Assembly: GCA_963663365.2 (NCBI GenBank)
Contig: CAXXIH010000004.1
Location: 496,001 to 560,000, forward strand
Origin: G963663365 sp963663365
Lineage (GTDB): Bacteria > Hinthialibacterota > Hinthialibacteria > Hinthialibacterales > G963663365
Direction: 5' to 3'
Length of the DNA stretch: 64,000 nt
Shown: positions 35,805 to 44,512 of the stretch, piece after piece
Position numbering within the stretch: position 1 is the first letter of the stretch
Layout: each line of letters starts with the position of its first letter
Translations under genes and position numbers: made by a program
The notes under the pieces: generated by a model
Seen by the model: the letters and a program-made list of their open reading frames with translations, nothing else
What the model was told of the DNA's origin: nothing
Databases searched by the model: none

Positions 35805-37061
35805 TTATCGGCCATTTGGGCCAACTTCTGGAGGAAGGGTGGAAGATTGCTTTTCATAGAGCCGGACACAAGCCGGCCTGACAACCTCTTGCCACACCAA
35901 GTCGCCACTTGTCACCACTTCCGGGGCTTTATCATAAGCATCCCCAAAGCGGTGCAGCAAACTGGGGATCTCCCGATTCTCAGAGAGCTGCAAAATGGTA
36001 CGAAAATAAAGCAGACGGTCGCGTTCAGATAGTTCTTTCCCGGGATTGCACCATGTAAGCAGCGTCTTTTTATGGTGACGGTTGGTTACTGCAAGTGCAT
36101 CGTCCAGCCTGCGCTGGAGATCCTCTTGCAGTCGTACAACAAAATGACTTTGCAAGGGATCATCCGCCGGACCATCAAATAATTCAGAAGGCGGAGCATA
36201 AAACAACGTATAAATATCGGCATCAGGAATTTGTCCCAAATCGCGTAAATCATCGCCTGAATTATTTCCTATATATCGACTCGAACCGGAAACACCTATC
36301 GAAATCGGAGTGTCAGGATCAATTCTTTTTATTGTTCGGCTTGTTTCAATAAGCCAATTCCGCAGGTAGCGGGTTGCTTCATCTGAAGTAAGATTGGACT
36401 TCGTTAAATGCGATCCGGGGAATTCGGCGATCTCCCATGCATAAACTGCTTGATTACAGTCATACCATGGCAAGCCAAGGTTTTCATTGAAGTGTGTCAG
36501 CAATGCTCTTATACGGTGTTGATAGGCCGCTATGGCATCATGTTGTATATACATTCCAGCGGGGCCGAACGTATTCGCGTATAGATCTAATCCTCCTAAA
36601 GAAATAATAAGTTGAATTTCATGCTTAATACACGAAGCCATCAATTCATCAACGCCCTTTAGAGCATTCCAATGAAAATCCCCGATAGGCTTTTCGAGCG
36701 AAACGGCACGGGGCGGATTCTCCCACCACAGATCGTTGTCTTGATTATCGAGAACAATGCGAATCACGCGAATTCCTGAATTTTCTAGGGTTTCCAACTG
36801 TTTTTCGCGCCGCTCCGGAGGGATTCGCCAAATTTGCGGAGAATCTACACCGATCCAGATTTCGGGCGTTTTTGTCAAAGTGCCGATTTTTTTTGAAGCG
36901 GCTAGGTCATCAGAAGCGTCTTGTGGCATAACTCGACTTGTAAAAAATTGTAATCTTGACAACGGAGGATTATTACAGCCCGCCAAAATAAACCATGACG
37001 CCATACAAATGGAAACTATAGATTGTATTTCTTTTGCTGCGCCGCTGCTTCGCAAAATCAT
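35805..37061 (-). CDS. GH5-like glycosidase-fold lipoprotein
   Basis: 418 residues. Lipobox ILAGC after a hydrophobic leader near residue 28 shows export and lipid anchoring. The body looks like a TIM-barrel cellulase/mannanase relative: RVIRIVLDN, HEIQLIISLGGLDLYANTFGP, LPWYDCNQAVYAWEIAEFPGS, DPDTPISIGVSG, DIYTLFYAPPSE, LLTWCNPGKE. The usual proton-donor phrase W-E-x-x-N-E-P reads W-E-I-A-E-F-P here, so the Asn-Glu pair is not in its standard form; activity is uncertain. It lies 211 bp upstream of the giant gene on the same strand. Start at the ATG at 37061; the region before it is AT-rich. Confidence 0.8.
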   Translation of the reverse strand: MILRSSGAAKEIQSIVSICMASWFILAGCNNPPLSRLQFFTSRVMPQDASDDLAASKKIGTLTKTPEIWIGVDSPQIWRIPPERREKQLETLENSGIRVIRIVLDNQDNDLWWENPPRAVSLEKPIGDFHWNALKGVDELMASCIKHEIQLIISLGGLDLYANTFGPAGMYIQHDAIAAYQHRIRALLTHFNENLGLPWYDCNQAVYAWEIAEFPGSHLTKSNLTSDEATRYLRNWLIETSRTIKRIDPDTPISIGVSGSSRYIGNNSGDDLRDLGQIPDADIYTLFYAPPSELFDGPADDPLQSHFVVRLQEDLQRRLDDALAVTNRHHKKTLLTWCNPGKELSERDRLLYFRTILQLSENREIPSLLHRFGDAYDKAPEVVTSGDLVWQEVVRPACVRLYEKQSSTLPPEVGPNGR

Positions 37062-37473
37062 TTCTTTTCGAACTCCGGATCACAAAGAACACTGTAAGAA
37101 TTCACATTTATAGCACAATTCCATGGCTATAACGTGATAAAATAGTCATATGAACCTGCCGAGCGCTTTACAATACAAGAATAGAATGTGTTACATAATA
37201 ATGAAACAACTTGTTCACCGCAGAAACAGAAATGAAAATACGGATAATTTTCTAACCTTTATCATTAGACAATCAAATATCATAAAAAAATCTAATTTCC
37301 GAAACTAATAGCTTGATTGAAGCCTTGCAGATTCATATATTCATCCTTTAGAAAGAAGCCGGGGACTTCAATCTACGAATTTCTAAGAATTGGCACACCT
37401 ATGTCAATTTGTCATGATATTTTATATACCAACGCATTAACCAAATCGCGTATTGCTTAAAAGGAGTTCGCCA
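37062..37473. other. AT-rich gene-free region with possible promoter
   Basis: About 410 bases between divergent genes. A possible plus-strand promoter for the AT-hook gene reads TTGGCA (37390-37395), 17 bases, CATGAT (37413-37418). No open frame of note. Confidence 0.4.
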
Positions 37474-37698
37474 ATGGCAAAGTCAAGAATCAATCTGGAA
37501 TTAATTGAAGATGGAGAGAAATTGCAGGAACTGATTGACCTGATGCCGATGTTAAAAAGGGCTTTGCACGTTACCGGTCTAAAACAAGGCCCAGGCCGTC
37601 CCAAAGGTACAACCAAGAAAAAGAACGCAGCTGCCAAAAAGACCGCTGGCCGTCGTGGCCGCCGCCGTGGTCCCGGACGCCCGAAGAAAAACGCATAA
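37474..37698 (+). CDS. Small basic protein with two AT-hook motifs
   Basis: 74 residues from the ATG at 37474 (frame is open from 37453; the ATG at 37474 is preceded by aaaaggag). The N-terminal half is amphipathic helix (ELIEDGEKLQELIDLMPMLKRAL). The C-terminal half holds two Gly-Arg-Pro AT-hooks (GPGRPKG and GPGRPKK) inside a Lys/Arg/Ala-rich region, similar to histone H1-like or HMGA-type tails. Likely binds AT-rich DNA minor groove as a nucleoid-associated or regulatory factor (family knowledge). No neighbour on the same strand upstream; probably its own transcript. Confidence 0.85.
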   Translation: MAKSRINLELIEDGEKLQELIDLMPMLKRALHVTGLKQGPGRPKGTTKKKNAAAKKTAGRRGRRRGPGRPKKNA

Positions 37699-38054
37699 TC
37701 ACGGGCTAGTACCCGGTAGGAAGCGGCTTTTACCGGCAATTGCTTTCACTTTTATGATGCCGTGACAGGGCTGCTTTGTCTTTCCAAATCTACCCGCGCA
37801 TGTCCTATAAGTGGCATGCGCGGTTTTGCTTTTGGGCCCCAAACAAGGCTCCCAATGGTGTGAGCACGCCGATAAAGGGCCAAATCCCGGAACAAGTCAC
37901 AAGATATATTGACAAAACAAGGTATCTTGGCGCTGTACTCAAATTCCAGGTCAGGTCTGGAAACCAAGACCGCCGCACATACAGATGCTAGCCTTACAAT
38001 CCCGCCTGGAGCTCCTTTTCGAGCGGGCCTGTAAGACTCTGAAGGAAGCGCCGA
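37699..38054. other. Gene-free region with a stem-loop after the AT-hook gene
   Basis: A stem-loop ccggtagga-agcggc-ttttaccgg at 37713-37736, 15 bases past the stop, could act as a weak terminator; the T-rich part comes only after caattg. Two overlapping short frames at 37752-37991 have no recognisable features. The rest presumably holds the promoter of the GreA-fusion gene. Confidence 0.45.
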
Positions 38055-40625
38055 ATGGATAATTCAATTCTTGAGACGATAAACAAGTACCGCAATGTGG
38101 CTGATTGGGAATCCGTAGAGACTGAGGTCAGGCGGGTTCTGGAAAAAGATCGAAATGATGCTGATGCATTACGCATCTTAAGCCAAAGTATCGAAAAACT
38201 GGGCCGCGATGACGAACTGATTGATATTTGGATTCGTTTGGTCGAGGTCGAAGAATCTCCGGGCGCCACAGCAAAACGCTTGGCACAGACCTTACAAGAA
38301 AATGAAGACAACAAACGCGCGGTGAAATACTACCACCGGGCCATGCTCTCATTTTTAAAAACCAAGAACTACGATCAAGTAGAAAATGTGTGGTTGGAAC
38401 TTGTAGGACTCGCCCCGGAGCCGCCCGCACCGTACATGCACATACTCGAGGGTCTCATTGAAAAGGGACAAGGCAAACGCGCAACGGTATTGGCTCAAAT
38501 GCTTTGGCCGCATTATGTTGATAAAGGCGCTTGGGCCGAAGTACTTCAAATGAGCGCAATCGCCGCAGCCCATGGCCCCACTGACGACGAAACAACTCGA
38601 AACACGCTTGTATCAGCTTTGGAACATAGTCACAGCGAATGCGAAGAATTGGATTCCATTTTAAATATGACCGGTCTGCGCCGGGACCGTCCGCTGAACG
38701 AAGGATACGATGAAACCAAACGGCTGATTCCCTTTTCCAAAGGCAAAGCGTTCCGTCACCCCGATTGGGGCGTAGGTATCGTTCAACATCTCGATGTAGT
38801 CGACCGGAAAATTAAAATCGATTTCCAACGCCGAAAGGGCCACGCCATGGCTGTTGACCTGGCCGAACGTGCGCTCGATATGCTTGATGATGACGATTAC
38901 CGCACCATCCGCATCAAAAATCCCGAACGGGCAAAGAGCCTGGTTGATGACGATCCTCTGTTTTTGGCCCGTAGTGTGATTAAAAGTTTCGGAGGCAGTG
39001 CCAGCGCCCGTCAGATCAAGGAGCGTTTATGCGGCGATATCATCGAAACGCGGAAATGGAACCGCTGGTGGAGCGATGTCCAAACCATGCTTTCCGATGA
39101 CCGCTATGTCGGCGTAACCGGTGGTGCGGCCAAGACCTATACATTACGGGATGAGCCGGCCACGATCGAAGAAGAGTGGCTTACTCGCATTGACCGCATC
39201 CGCAATGTTCTCGGGAAACTGGATGTTATAAAAAAATATCTGCAACACCTTAAGAAGGCTGATCGCGACCGGGATCTTTTAGAAGAAATGGCGGCTCGAA
39301 CAGTCGGTTTGGCCCAGAAGCAAAAGAAACCGGAAGCGGTAGTTGAAGTCGTTCTTACACTTGCCGATCTTGAAGACGCTTGCGAAGGCTTCGCAGCAGA
39401 TCCCAAAGATCTGAATGTCGAGACATACGCTTCCGAACCGCATATCGCATCCAAATTAATCCCGTTATTAAGAAGTGCAGACCATCAAGCGCGGTTTGCC
39501 GCAAAAATTCAAGAAACACAAGAAGAAGCCTGGCCGGAGATTTTCCACCGGCTCCTGCTTTCATCCGGAATTGAAATTCGCGATCAATTGACCGATGCAC
39601 TCCATGATGCAGGCCACCACGACAAATTGGCAGATATTCTGCGTGTGGTTTCTTTGGATCCACGTCAGTACGTGCCGACATATACCTGGTTGGCGGACCG
39701 CACATTGCGCTCCAAAGCCAAGTATATGGTTCTCGATATTTCTATCGGTGTTCTCTTTGAGCGTCTGTTGCAGATCGTCGACTTTCTTTCCGATCAGGCA
39801 AAACGCCAGGAAAAAGATGAGGCGGATAGGCTGCGGAAGATGGCCGCAAGAATTCGCGAGATCATAAAGGGGCGGCATTATGAAGTCTTCCACGATCTTT
39901 TGCCTAACTTGGATCGTGGCCAGGCGGTCTCTATTTATAGACGGGCATCGACAAACACAGGTTTGGATGTCCGGGCTCGCGAACATATCACTTCAAGAAT
40001 TTTAAGCCGCTATCCGGATCTCTTCGCAGCTGAAGAAGAAATCGATACAGGTCCGCCGCGTCTGTTCTGTTTGCCTGAAACCCTCCGCGAAAAGCAACAG
40101 CTCTTGGAGCGGCTTTCTTCCGTGGAAATACCAACCGTCACCCGGGAAATGGAAACGGCACGGCAAATGGGCGATTTGCGCGAGAATGCCGAATACCATG
40201 CCGCGCGGGATAAAATCCGGCTCCTTTCCGCTCAAGCGTCTGAATTACAAGAACAATTGGGGATGGCCCAATCGATTCCACTCAATCAGGTCGATTATTC
40301 GAATGTCGGTTTCGGAACCAAGGTTCAATTGCGCGCGCCGGGTGGCGAATCAACAGAAGTATTCTATTTCCTCGGTCCTTGGGAATCCGATCCGGACCGG
40401 AATATCCTCTCGTATAACGCTCCGTTCGCACGGCCTTTCCTGGGTCAGGGTGTGGGGGACCTAGTCGAAGTCGAACTGTCAACACACACCGGACGTTATG
40501 TGATTGAATTAATCGAGGCGTTCGATCCTCAACAGATTCTGCAAAAAGCTTCACCTGAACCGGATGCCAATTCTGCAAATGCGCAGAATCCGGCCAGCGA
40601 AGTTGAGTCAGCGCAGGGATCGTAA
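38055..40625 (+). CDS. TPR-like and GreA/GreB C-terminal fusion protein
   Basis: 856 residues, ATG start after gaagga. Residues about 15-180 look like TPR helices (DALRILSQSIEKLGRDDELI). A basic SH3/CarD-like stretch occurs around residue 235 (RHPDWGVGIVQHLDVVDRKIK). A helical middle follows. From about residue 680 to 835 it is GreA-type: coiled-coil with the acidic tip motif MGDLRENAEYHAARDKIRLL (D707, E710), then the FKBP-like globular domain (NVGFGTKVQLRAPGG, PFARPFLGQGVGDLVEVEL). Acidic tip residues suggest RNA polymerase cleavage stimulation. Unlike canonical GreA (about 158 residues), it has a large N-terminal extension; long GreA proteins are known in spirochetes. Confidence 0.9.
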   Translation: MDNSILETINKYRNVADWESVETEVRRVLEKDRNDADALRILSQSIEKLGRDDELIDIWIRLVEVEESPGATAKRLAQTLQENEDNKRAVKYYHRAMLSFLKTKNYDQVENVWLELVGLAPEPPAPYMHILEGLIEKGQGKRATVLAQMLWPHYVDKGAWAEVLQMSAIAAAHGPTDDETTRNTLVSALEHSHSECEELDSILNMTGLRRDRPLNEGYDETKRLIPFSKGKAFRHPDWGVGIVQHLDVVDRKIKIDFQRRKGHAMAVDLAERALDMLDDDDYRTIRIKNPERAKSLVDDDPLFLARSVIKSFGGSASARQIKERLCGDIIETRKWNRWWSDVQTMLSDDRYVGVTGGAAKTYTLRDEPATIEEEWLTRIDRIRNVLGKLDVIKKYLQHLKKADRDRDLLEEMAARTVGLAQKQKKPEAVVEVVLTLADLEDACEGFAADPKDLNVETYASEPHIASKLIPLLRSADHQARFAAKIQETQEEAWPEIFHRLLLSSGIEIRDQLTDALHDAGHHDKLADILRVVSLDPRQYVPTYTWLADRTLRSKAKYMVLDISIGVLFERLLQIVDFLSDQAKRQEKDEADRLRKMAARIREIIKGRHYEVFHDLLPNLDRGQAVSIYRRASTNTGLDVRAREHITSRILSRYPDLFAAEEEIDTGPPRLFCLPETLREKQQLLERLSSVEIPTVTREMETARQMGDLRENAEYHAARDKIRLLSAQASELQEQLGMAQSIPLNQVDYSNVGFGTKVQLRAPGGESTEVFYFLGPWESDPDRNILSYNAPFARPFLGQGVGDLVEVELSTHTGRYVIELIEAFDPQQILQKASPEPDANSANAQNPASEVESAQGS

Positions 40626-40700
40626 AGAAGTAGTGGCAAATCAAGCGGAATGCAGTAATTGAAGCCGGTACGGAAGCGGTACAGGTAGATTTTTGTTTGC

Positions 40701-42014
40701 CTATACCATTTCCGGCAGGCTGTCCTTATGCGCTTTTACCATTTCTTCGACCATGTCCGCAATTTGATCCAGGCTCAGCATCGAAGAAGCCAGGGGATCC
40801 AGCATGACCGCATAATCGAGCGCTTTGCGATCCAACTCCAGCGCCGCAATCACGGCTTGCTCTTGAACATTGATATTGGTCAAGTTCAAGGCAGCCAAAT
40901 GCGGCGGCAATATTCCAAAGGCACAGGGATGGAATCCGTGAGCGTCGATCAGTACCGGAACCTCAACACAGCACCCCTGGGGAAGGTTTTCGATCAAACC
41001 GGTATTTTCGACATTCCCCCATATGCACGCTGGGCTGCCGGTCTGGTGCGCTTCGATAATCACCGATGCATATTCCTGGCTCCGCTTCACTTCCATCGGC
41101 TGGTCAGAGCGAATCAAGGCTTTCGAATCTTCATAGTCCTTCAGCTGCTCCACGCACCGCCGCACATATTCGCGAATGGGAATATCGAATTTCTCGATAA
41201 GTTCCGGCGATTTGATGAAATAAGGGACGTATTCCGCCATATGTTCCGATGATTCGGTCACAAAGCAGCCAAAACGGCGCATGATCTCAAAGCGAACCTT
41301 GTTTGTTTTATAGATTTCGGGATTCTCCATAGCCTTCCACAAAAGTGGATAGGCGTCTTCGCCTTTCCAGCGGAAGTCCGTAATCCAAGCCATGTGATTG
41401 ATGCCCCCGCATTGGAAACTGATCTCTTCGTAGGGAGCCCCAATGTAATCCGCCAATTGCCGGGTTGTACCCTGGACACTATGGCAGAGGCCTATGACAG
41501 GAATATCCGTCGCCCGGTATACCGCCCAGCAGTTCATAGCCATGGGATTGCTGTAATTCAGCAACCAGGCCCCGGGGGCCACTTCGCTCATGTCCTCACA
41601 GATATCGAGTAAGACTGGAATTGACCGCAAAGCCCGGAACACGCCGCCAACGCCTAATGTGTCTGCAATGGTCTGTTTGAGCCCATACTTCTCCGGAATA
41701 TCGAAATCGACCAAGGTGGCCTCATAGCCACCCACTTGAACCGTATTGATGACATAATCCGCCCCTTCGAGCGCTTCACGACGGTCCAGGCTGGCTGTGA
41801 CTTTTGCCCCAACACCCAACTGCTCAATGATCTTTCGGCAAAGCCCCTCAGCAACTTCCAGACGTTCAGGATCGATATCCATAAGGGAGATGGCGCTTTC
41901 GGCCAAAGCCGGACAGGAAAGAATGTCGCCGACCAGATTCCGAGTGAAAACAACACTCCCGGCGCCTACCAAAGTAATTTTTGGATTGTTGGAATGATGA
42001 GCCGCAGCAGGCAT
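40701..42014 (-). CDS. Glycoside hydrolase family 4 (alpha-galactosidase/alpha-glucosidase-like)
   Basis: 437 residues. NAD- and metal-dependent GH4 family (MelA/AglA type), cytoplasmic, acting by oxidation-elimination at the anomeric-adjacent carbon. Motifs: KITLVGAGSVVFTRNLVGDIL (Rossmann), LMDIDPERLEVAEGL, GADYVINTVQVGG, LLNYSNPMAMNCWAVYR, and the metal-binding LCHSVQGTTRQLADYIG with Cys and His and CGGINHMAW. aaggaga before the start. Alone on its strand. The YQVG/VQVGG part suggests alpha-galactosidase, but GH4 substrates vary. Confidence 0.93.
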   Translation of the reverse strand: MPAAAHHSNNPKITLVGAGSVVFTRNLVGDILSCPALAESAISLMDIDPERLEVAEGLCRKIIEQLGVGAKVTASLDRREALEGADYVINTVQVGGYEATLVDFDIPEKYGLKQTIADTLGVGGVFRALRSIPVLLDICEDMSEVAPGAWLLNYSNPMAMNCWAVYRATDIPVIGLCHSVQGTTRQLADYIGAPYEEISFQCGGINHMAWITDFRWKGEDAYPLLWKAMENPEIYKTNKVRFEIMRRFGCFVTESSEHMAEYVPYFIKSPELIEKFDIPIREYVRRCVEQLKDYEDSKALIRSDQPMEVKRSQEYASVIIEAHQTGSPACIWGNVENTGLIENLPQGCCVEVPVLIDAHGFHPCAFGILPPHLAALNLTNINVQEQAVIAALELDRKALDYAVMLDPLASSMLSLDQIADMVEEMVKAHKDSLPEMV

Positions 42015-42222
42015 CTTGAGTCTCCTTGTGTGATTCAGACAACGAGAAAATCAATGAGGCAAGATTCTAGCAAGACCGGGACAGTCACGACCGGAAATCA
42101 AAGGCCGCCCAGGATGCGTTGGTCTTTGGGTGAAACCGTCTTGCGCTTGAGAGGCATATGTTGCTCCCAGTCTTCTATCCATATACGACAAACAGCCCCG
42201 GAAGACTTTCTGAGGATAGTAT

Positions 42223-42250
42223 TGACTGGTCTCGTGGGTTTGCTTATCTT
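42223..42250 (+). promoter_or_regulatory. Likely sigma-70 promoter of the tRNA-Gly gene
   Basis: TTGACT at 42223-42228, a 16-base spacer, TATCTT at 42245-42250; a start about 7 bases later would lie just before the tRNA 5' end at 42263. Confidence 0.6.
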
Positions 42251-42262
42251 TTAGGCCCACTT

Positions 42263-42335
42263 GCAGGAGTAGCTCAGTTGGTAGAGCTCCACGTTGCCAA
42301 CGTGGTTGTCGCGAGTTCGAGTCTCGTCTCCTGCT
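42263..42335 (+). tRNA. tRNA-Gly(GCC)
   Basis: Full cloverleaf: acceptor arm gcaggag/ctcctgc, D arm gctcagttggtagagc, anticodon arm ccacg-ttgccaa-cgtgg with anticodon GCC at 42296-42298, T arm gcgag-ttcgagt-ctcgt. 3' CCA is not encoded and is presumably added enzymatically. A promoter lies directly upstream. It stands between two minus-strand genes; no integrase or attachment repeat was seen nearby. Confidence 0.97.
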
Positions 42336-42419
42336 CTTCCCCTTCGAATCGCTGTAAAGTTCGATTGAACCCTCGGCGCTCGAAGTGCGTCTGGATGCCA
42401 GATGAGGCGGCCGTCATCG

Positions 42420-43988
42420 TCAGCGGATATCCTCGTAGAACTTACTGGCCTGGTCATAAAAGCCCATAAGCTGGTCCCGTTGCGAATCAGTCAAGTCTCT
42501 TTTGGGATCAGACCAATCCTGCGCTTTTAGTTCGTCGATCCATTGGATGAAATACGCCGCGTCATCCCGGCACCCCTCAGCCCGCTCTCGTCCCTGCATA
42601 TAAAAGGGCCCTGTATGGGCAAAATAAATCTTCTCTTGTTCGGTTTCGAAACAACGCACGGCTATCCAGGCTTTGCCACGTGTGTCTACGGTTAGTTTCT
42701 GTTTAATAGTTCCCGGCTTGCCATCCAATTCCAATCGCTGCACAACCTTGCCATCTGCGATCAGCTCAATAGAGGCGAGTCCTCGATCAGTCACCACTTC
42801 AAGATCAAACTCCGTATTGGCGGACGGAGCCAATTCCGCTCCCGGATACTCGCTTTGAGCCTTTACCAAGAGCATGGGACCATTGGTCGAAAAACAGCGA
42901 CCTGCTTTTAGTCCCTGCCACCAAGCGTCGTAGCCAAAAGCATTTTTTCCCAGGTAGACATACGTACGGTTACCGCCGATCTCATTCGGCAATACTCCCG
43001 AAGCCGCACCGGCCGTTGGCGGTATACGAAATCCGAGATTGAGCAAACGATAGTAGATATCGCAAATGTTATGCGCGAAACCGAGCGTTCCCGGAAATAA
43101 GTTCAAATCACGGTGTCTGCCCCAAACTTCATCATCCCAAGTTCGGGTCTCGGCAAAGTGATTGCATACAATGCCGATTGAATCCGGCTGCCCCAATGCC
43201 ATCACAACAGGCGTTTCCCACCAAAATGGCTTTTCGATTTCAATCCAGCCTCCGGCGTCCCTCCCCTCTTTGCAGCGCCGGAACCGGTCCGGCCACCATC
43301 TCTTGTCGCCCGACATATCGAAAGGAACACGTTTGAGGTTATAGAACATGGTTGCACCGCCCCCCCGCTCATCCTCCAATGAAAGAAGGTGATAGGCATG
43401 GCTGGAATCCACGGAAACCGTTAATTCATTCGGAAGAGGCTGATCCGTCCATAAATTTTGCTGATTCCAAACTGTGAGCACCGGTGCAAGGTTCAAATCT
43501 TCGGCCAACAAAATATCTCCCATAACCTCGATCGGACGGTGAATGTGCAGGTCACCGGACCACCAACCTCCGGACGCCATATCCACCCAGCGCTCCAGCA
43601 CGACCATGATATTTTGGGGCTCGCCGGACTTGAGTTTCGCTTCAAGCCCAAAGGGCCGGTATTCCATGCCCCGGAATATCCCGATCTTAATGTCTATCTC
43701 CTTCGCTCCATGTAGAGGAATTGATAATTGTTCACGCCCCGTTGAAGTAAATGCACCCCGGTAGTCATAGCGTTCCTCGGGAATAAACGTCTTATCGCCG
43801 GGAAGATCGATTTTGATGCGGCAGGGCAGTGTCACTGAACGATCCGCTTGCCCGGCGTCATTGACTTGGATATTCAGCGTAACCATTTGCTTTGAATCCT
43901 CCGACGAGTCAGCCCATGCACCGGATACGAACAAAAGGGCGGTCATGAAAAGCGCGGTCCAATTCATAGGCAAGATGTTTGTTTGCAC
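42420..43988 (-). CDS. Exported PHP-type metallohydrolase (CehA/McbA-like)
   Basis: 522 residues from the GTG at 43988, chosen because aaggag precedes it by 9 bases; an in-frame ATG is 21 bases further in. Signal peptide (FMTALLFVSGAWA). The metal-binding polymerase/histidinol phosphatase-like signature GDLHIHRP follows SGGWWSG at about residue 145, and DVWGRHRDLNLFPGTLGFA-like and YAHWG-type segments and FSTNGPMLLVKA near residue 370 match CehA/McbA family members that hydrolyse carbamates, esters or phosphoesters. Substrate unknown. Its 3' end runs to 85 bp from tRNA-Gly on the opposite strand. Confidence 0.88.
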   Translation of the reverse strand: MQTNILPMNWTALFMTALLFVSGAWADSSEDSKQMVTLNIQVNDAGQADRSVTLPCRIKIDLPGDKTFIPEERYDYRGAFTSTGREQLSIPLHGAKEIDIKIGIFRGMEYRPFGLEAKLKSGEPQNIMVVLERWVDMASGGWWSGDLHIHRPIEVMGDILLAEDLNLAPVLTVWNQQNLWTDQPLPNELTVSVDSSHAYHLLSLEDERGGGATMFYNLKRVPFDMSGDKRWWPDRFRRCKEGRDAGGWIEIEKPFWWETPVVMALGQPDSIGIVCNHFAETRTWDDEVWGRHRDLNLFPGTLGFAHNICDIYYRLLNLGFRIPPTAGAASGVLPNEIGGNRTYVYLGKNAFGYDAWWQGLKAGRCFSTNGPMLLVKAQSEYPGAELAPSANTEFDLEVVTDRGLASIELIADGKVVQRLELDGKPGTIKQKLTVDTRGKAWIAVRCFETEQEKIYFAHTGPFYMQGRERAEGCRDDAAYFIQWIDELKAQDWSDPKRDLTDSQRDQLMGFYDQASKFYEDIR

Positions 43989-44170
43989 GATCGCGGACTC
44001 CTTGTTCTCGATTGCCCGATCTTAAGGGCGGCAAAATCATGCTAACACAAATCACAGGATCTGTGTTCGCAACTTCCGAGAACCGCAATCGCCTGAATTT
44101 TCCAAGGCATAAGAACACATGCATTGGGGCAACTGCATCTTCCGGCTTTGTGCTTCAAAATAGTATTAGA

Positions 44171-44201
44171 AATAAAAAACCCCCGAAAAAATTCGAGGGT
44201 T
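44171..44201 (-). terminator. Rho-independent terminator of the HU gene
   Basis: On the minus strand: stem aaccctcgaa, loop tttt, stem ttcgggggtt (one G-T pair), then a T-tract. It lies about 40 bases past the HU stop codon. Confidence 0.88.
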
Positions 44202-44239
44202 GCATTAAATTAATTATTTTGAAAATTAAACGGGTATTA

Positions 44240-44512
44240 TCAGTTAACGCGATCTTTAAGAGCTTTCCCTGGTGAGAAGTGCGGAGCCTTGGAGGCCTTG
44301 ATTTTAATTTCTTCACCTGTGCGCGGGTTACGGCCTTTGCGAGCCTTGCGTTTTTTAACGCTGAATGTGCCGAATCCAACAAGTTGAATGGTGTCACCCT
44401 TTTTCAATGTCTTGGCAATATTCTCGATAACGGATTCAAGAGCGCTCCCGGCGTCTTTTTTGGAAAGGCCCGTATCTTCGGCGATGGCATCGATCAGTTC
44501 TGCTTTATTCAT
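44240..44512 (-). CDS. hup: HU/IHF-family DNA-binding protein
   Basis: 90 residues. Nucleoid-associated dimeric protein that bends DNA. Complete family pattern: MNKAELIDAIAEDTGLSKKD at the N-terminus, ALESVIENIAKTLKKGDTIQ and the signature GFGTFSVKKRKARKGRNPRTG with the beta-arm Pro. No signal peptide. aaggag lies 9 bases before the ATG, and a clear terminator follows, so it is a single-gene transcript. Confidence 0.97.
   Translation of the reverse strand: MNKAELIDAIAEDTGLSKKDAGSALESVIENIAKTLKKGDTIQLVGFGTFSVKKRKARKGRNPRTGEEIKIKASKAPHFSPGKALKDRVN

Noticed and set aside
37390..37418. Sigma-54 promoter (TGGCAC) upstream of the AT-hook gene
   Set aside because: The second GC element is not at the needed 10-base distance; a weak sigma-70 reading is kept as a possibility only.
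42263..42335. Integration site at tRNA-Gly
   Set aside because: No integrase and no copy of the tRNA 3' end was found nearby.
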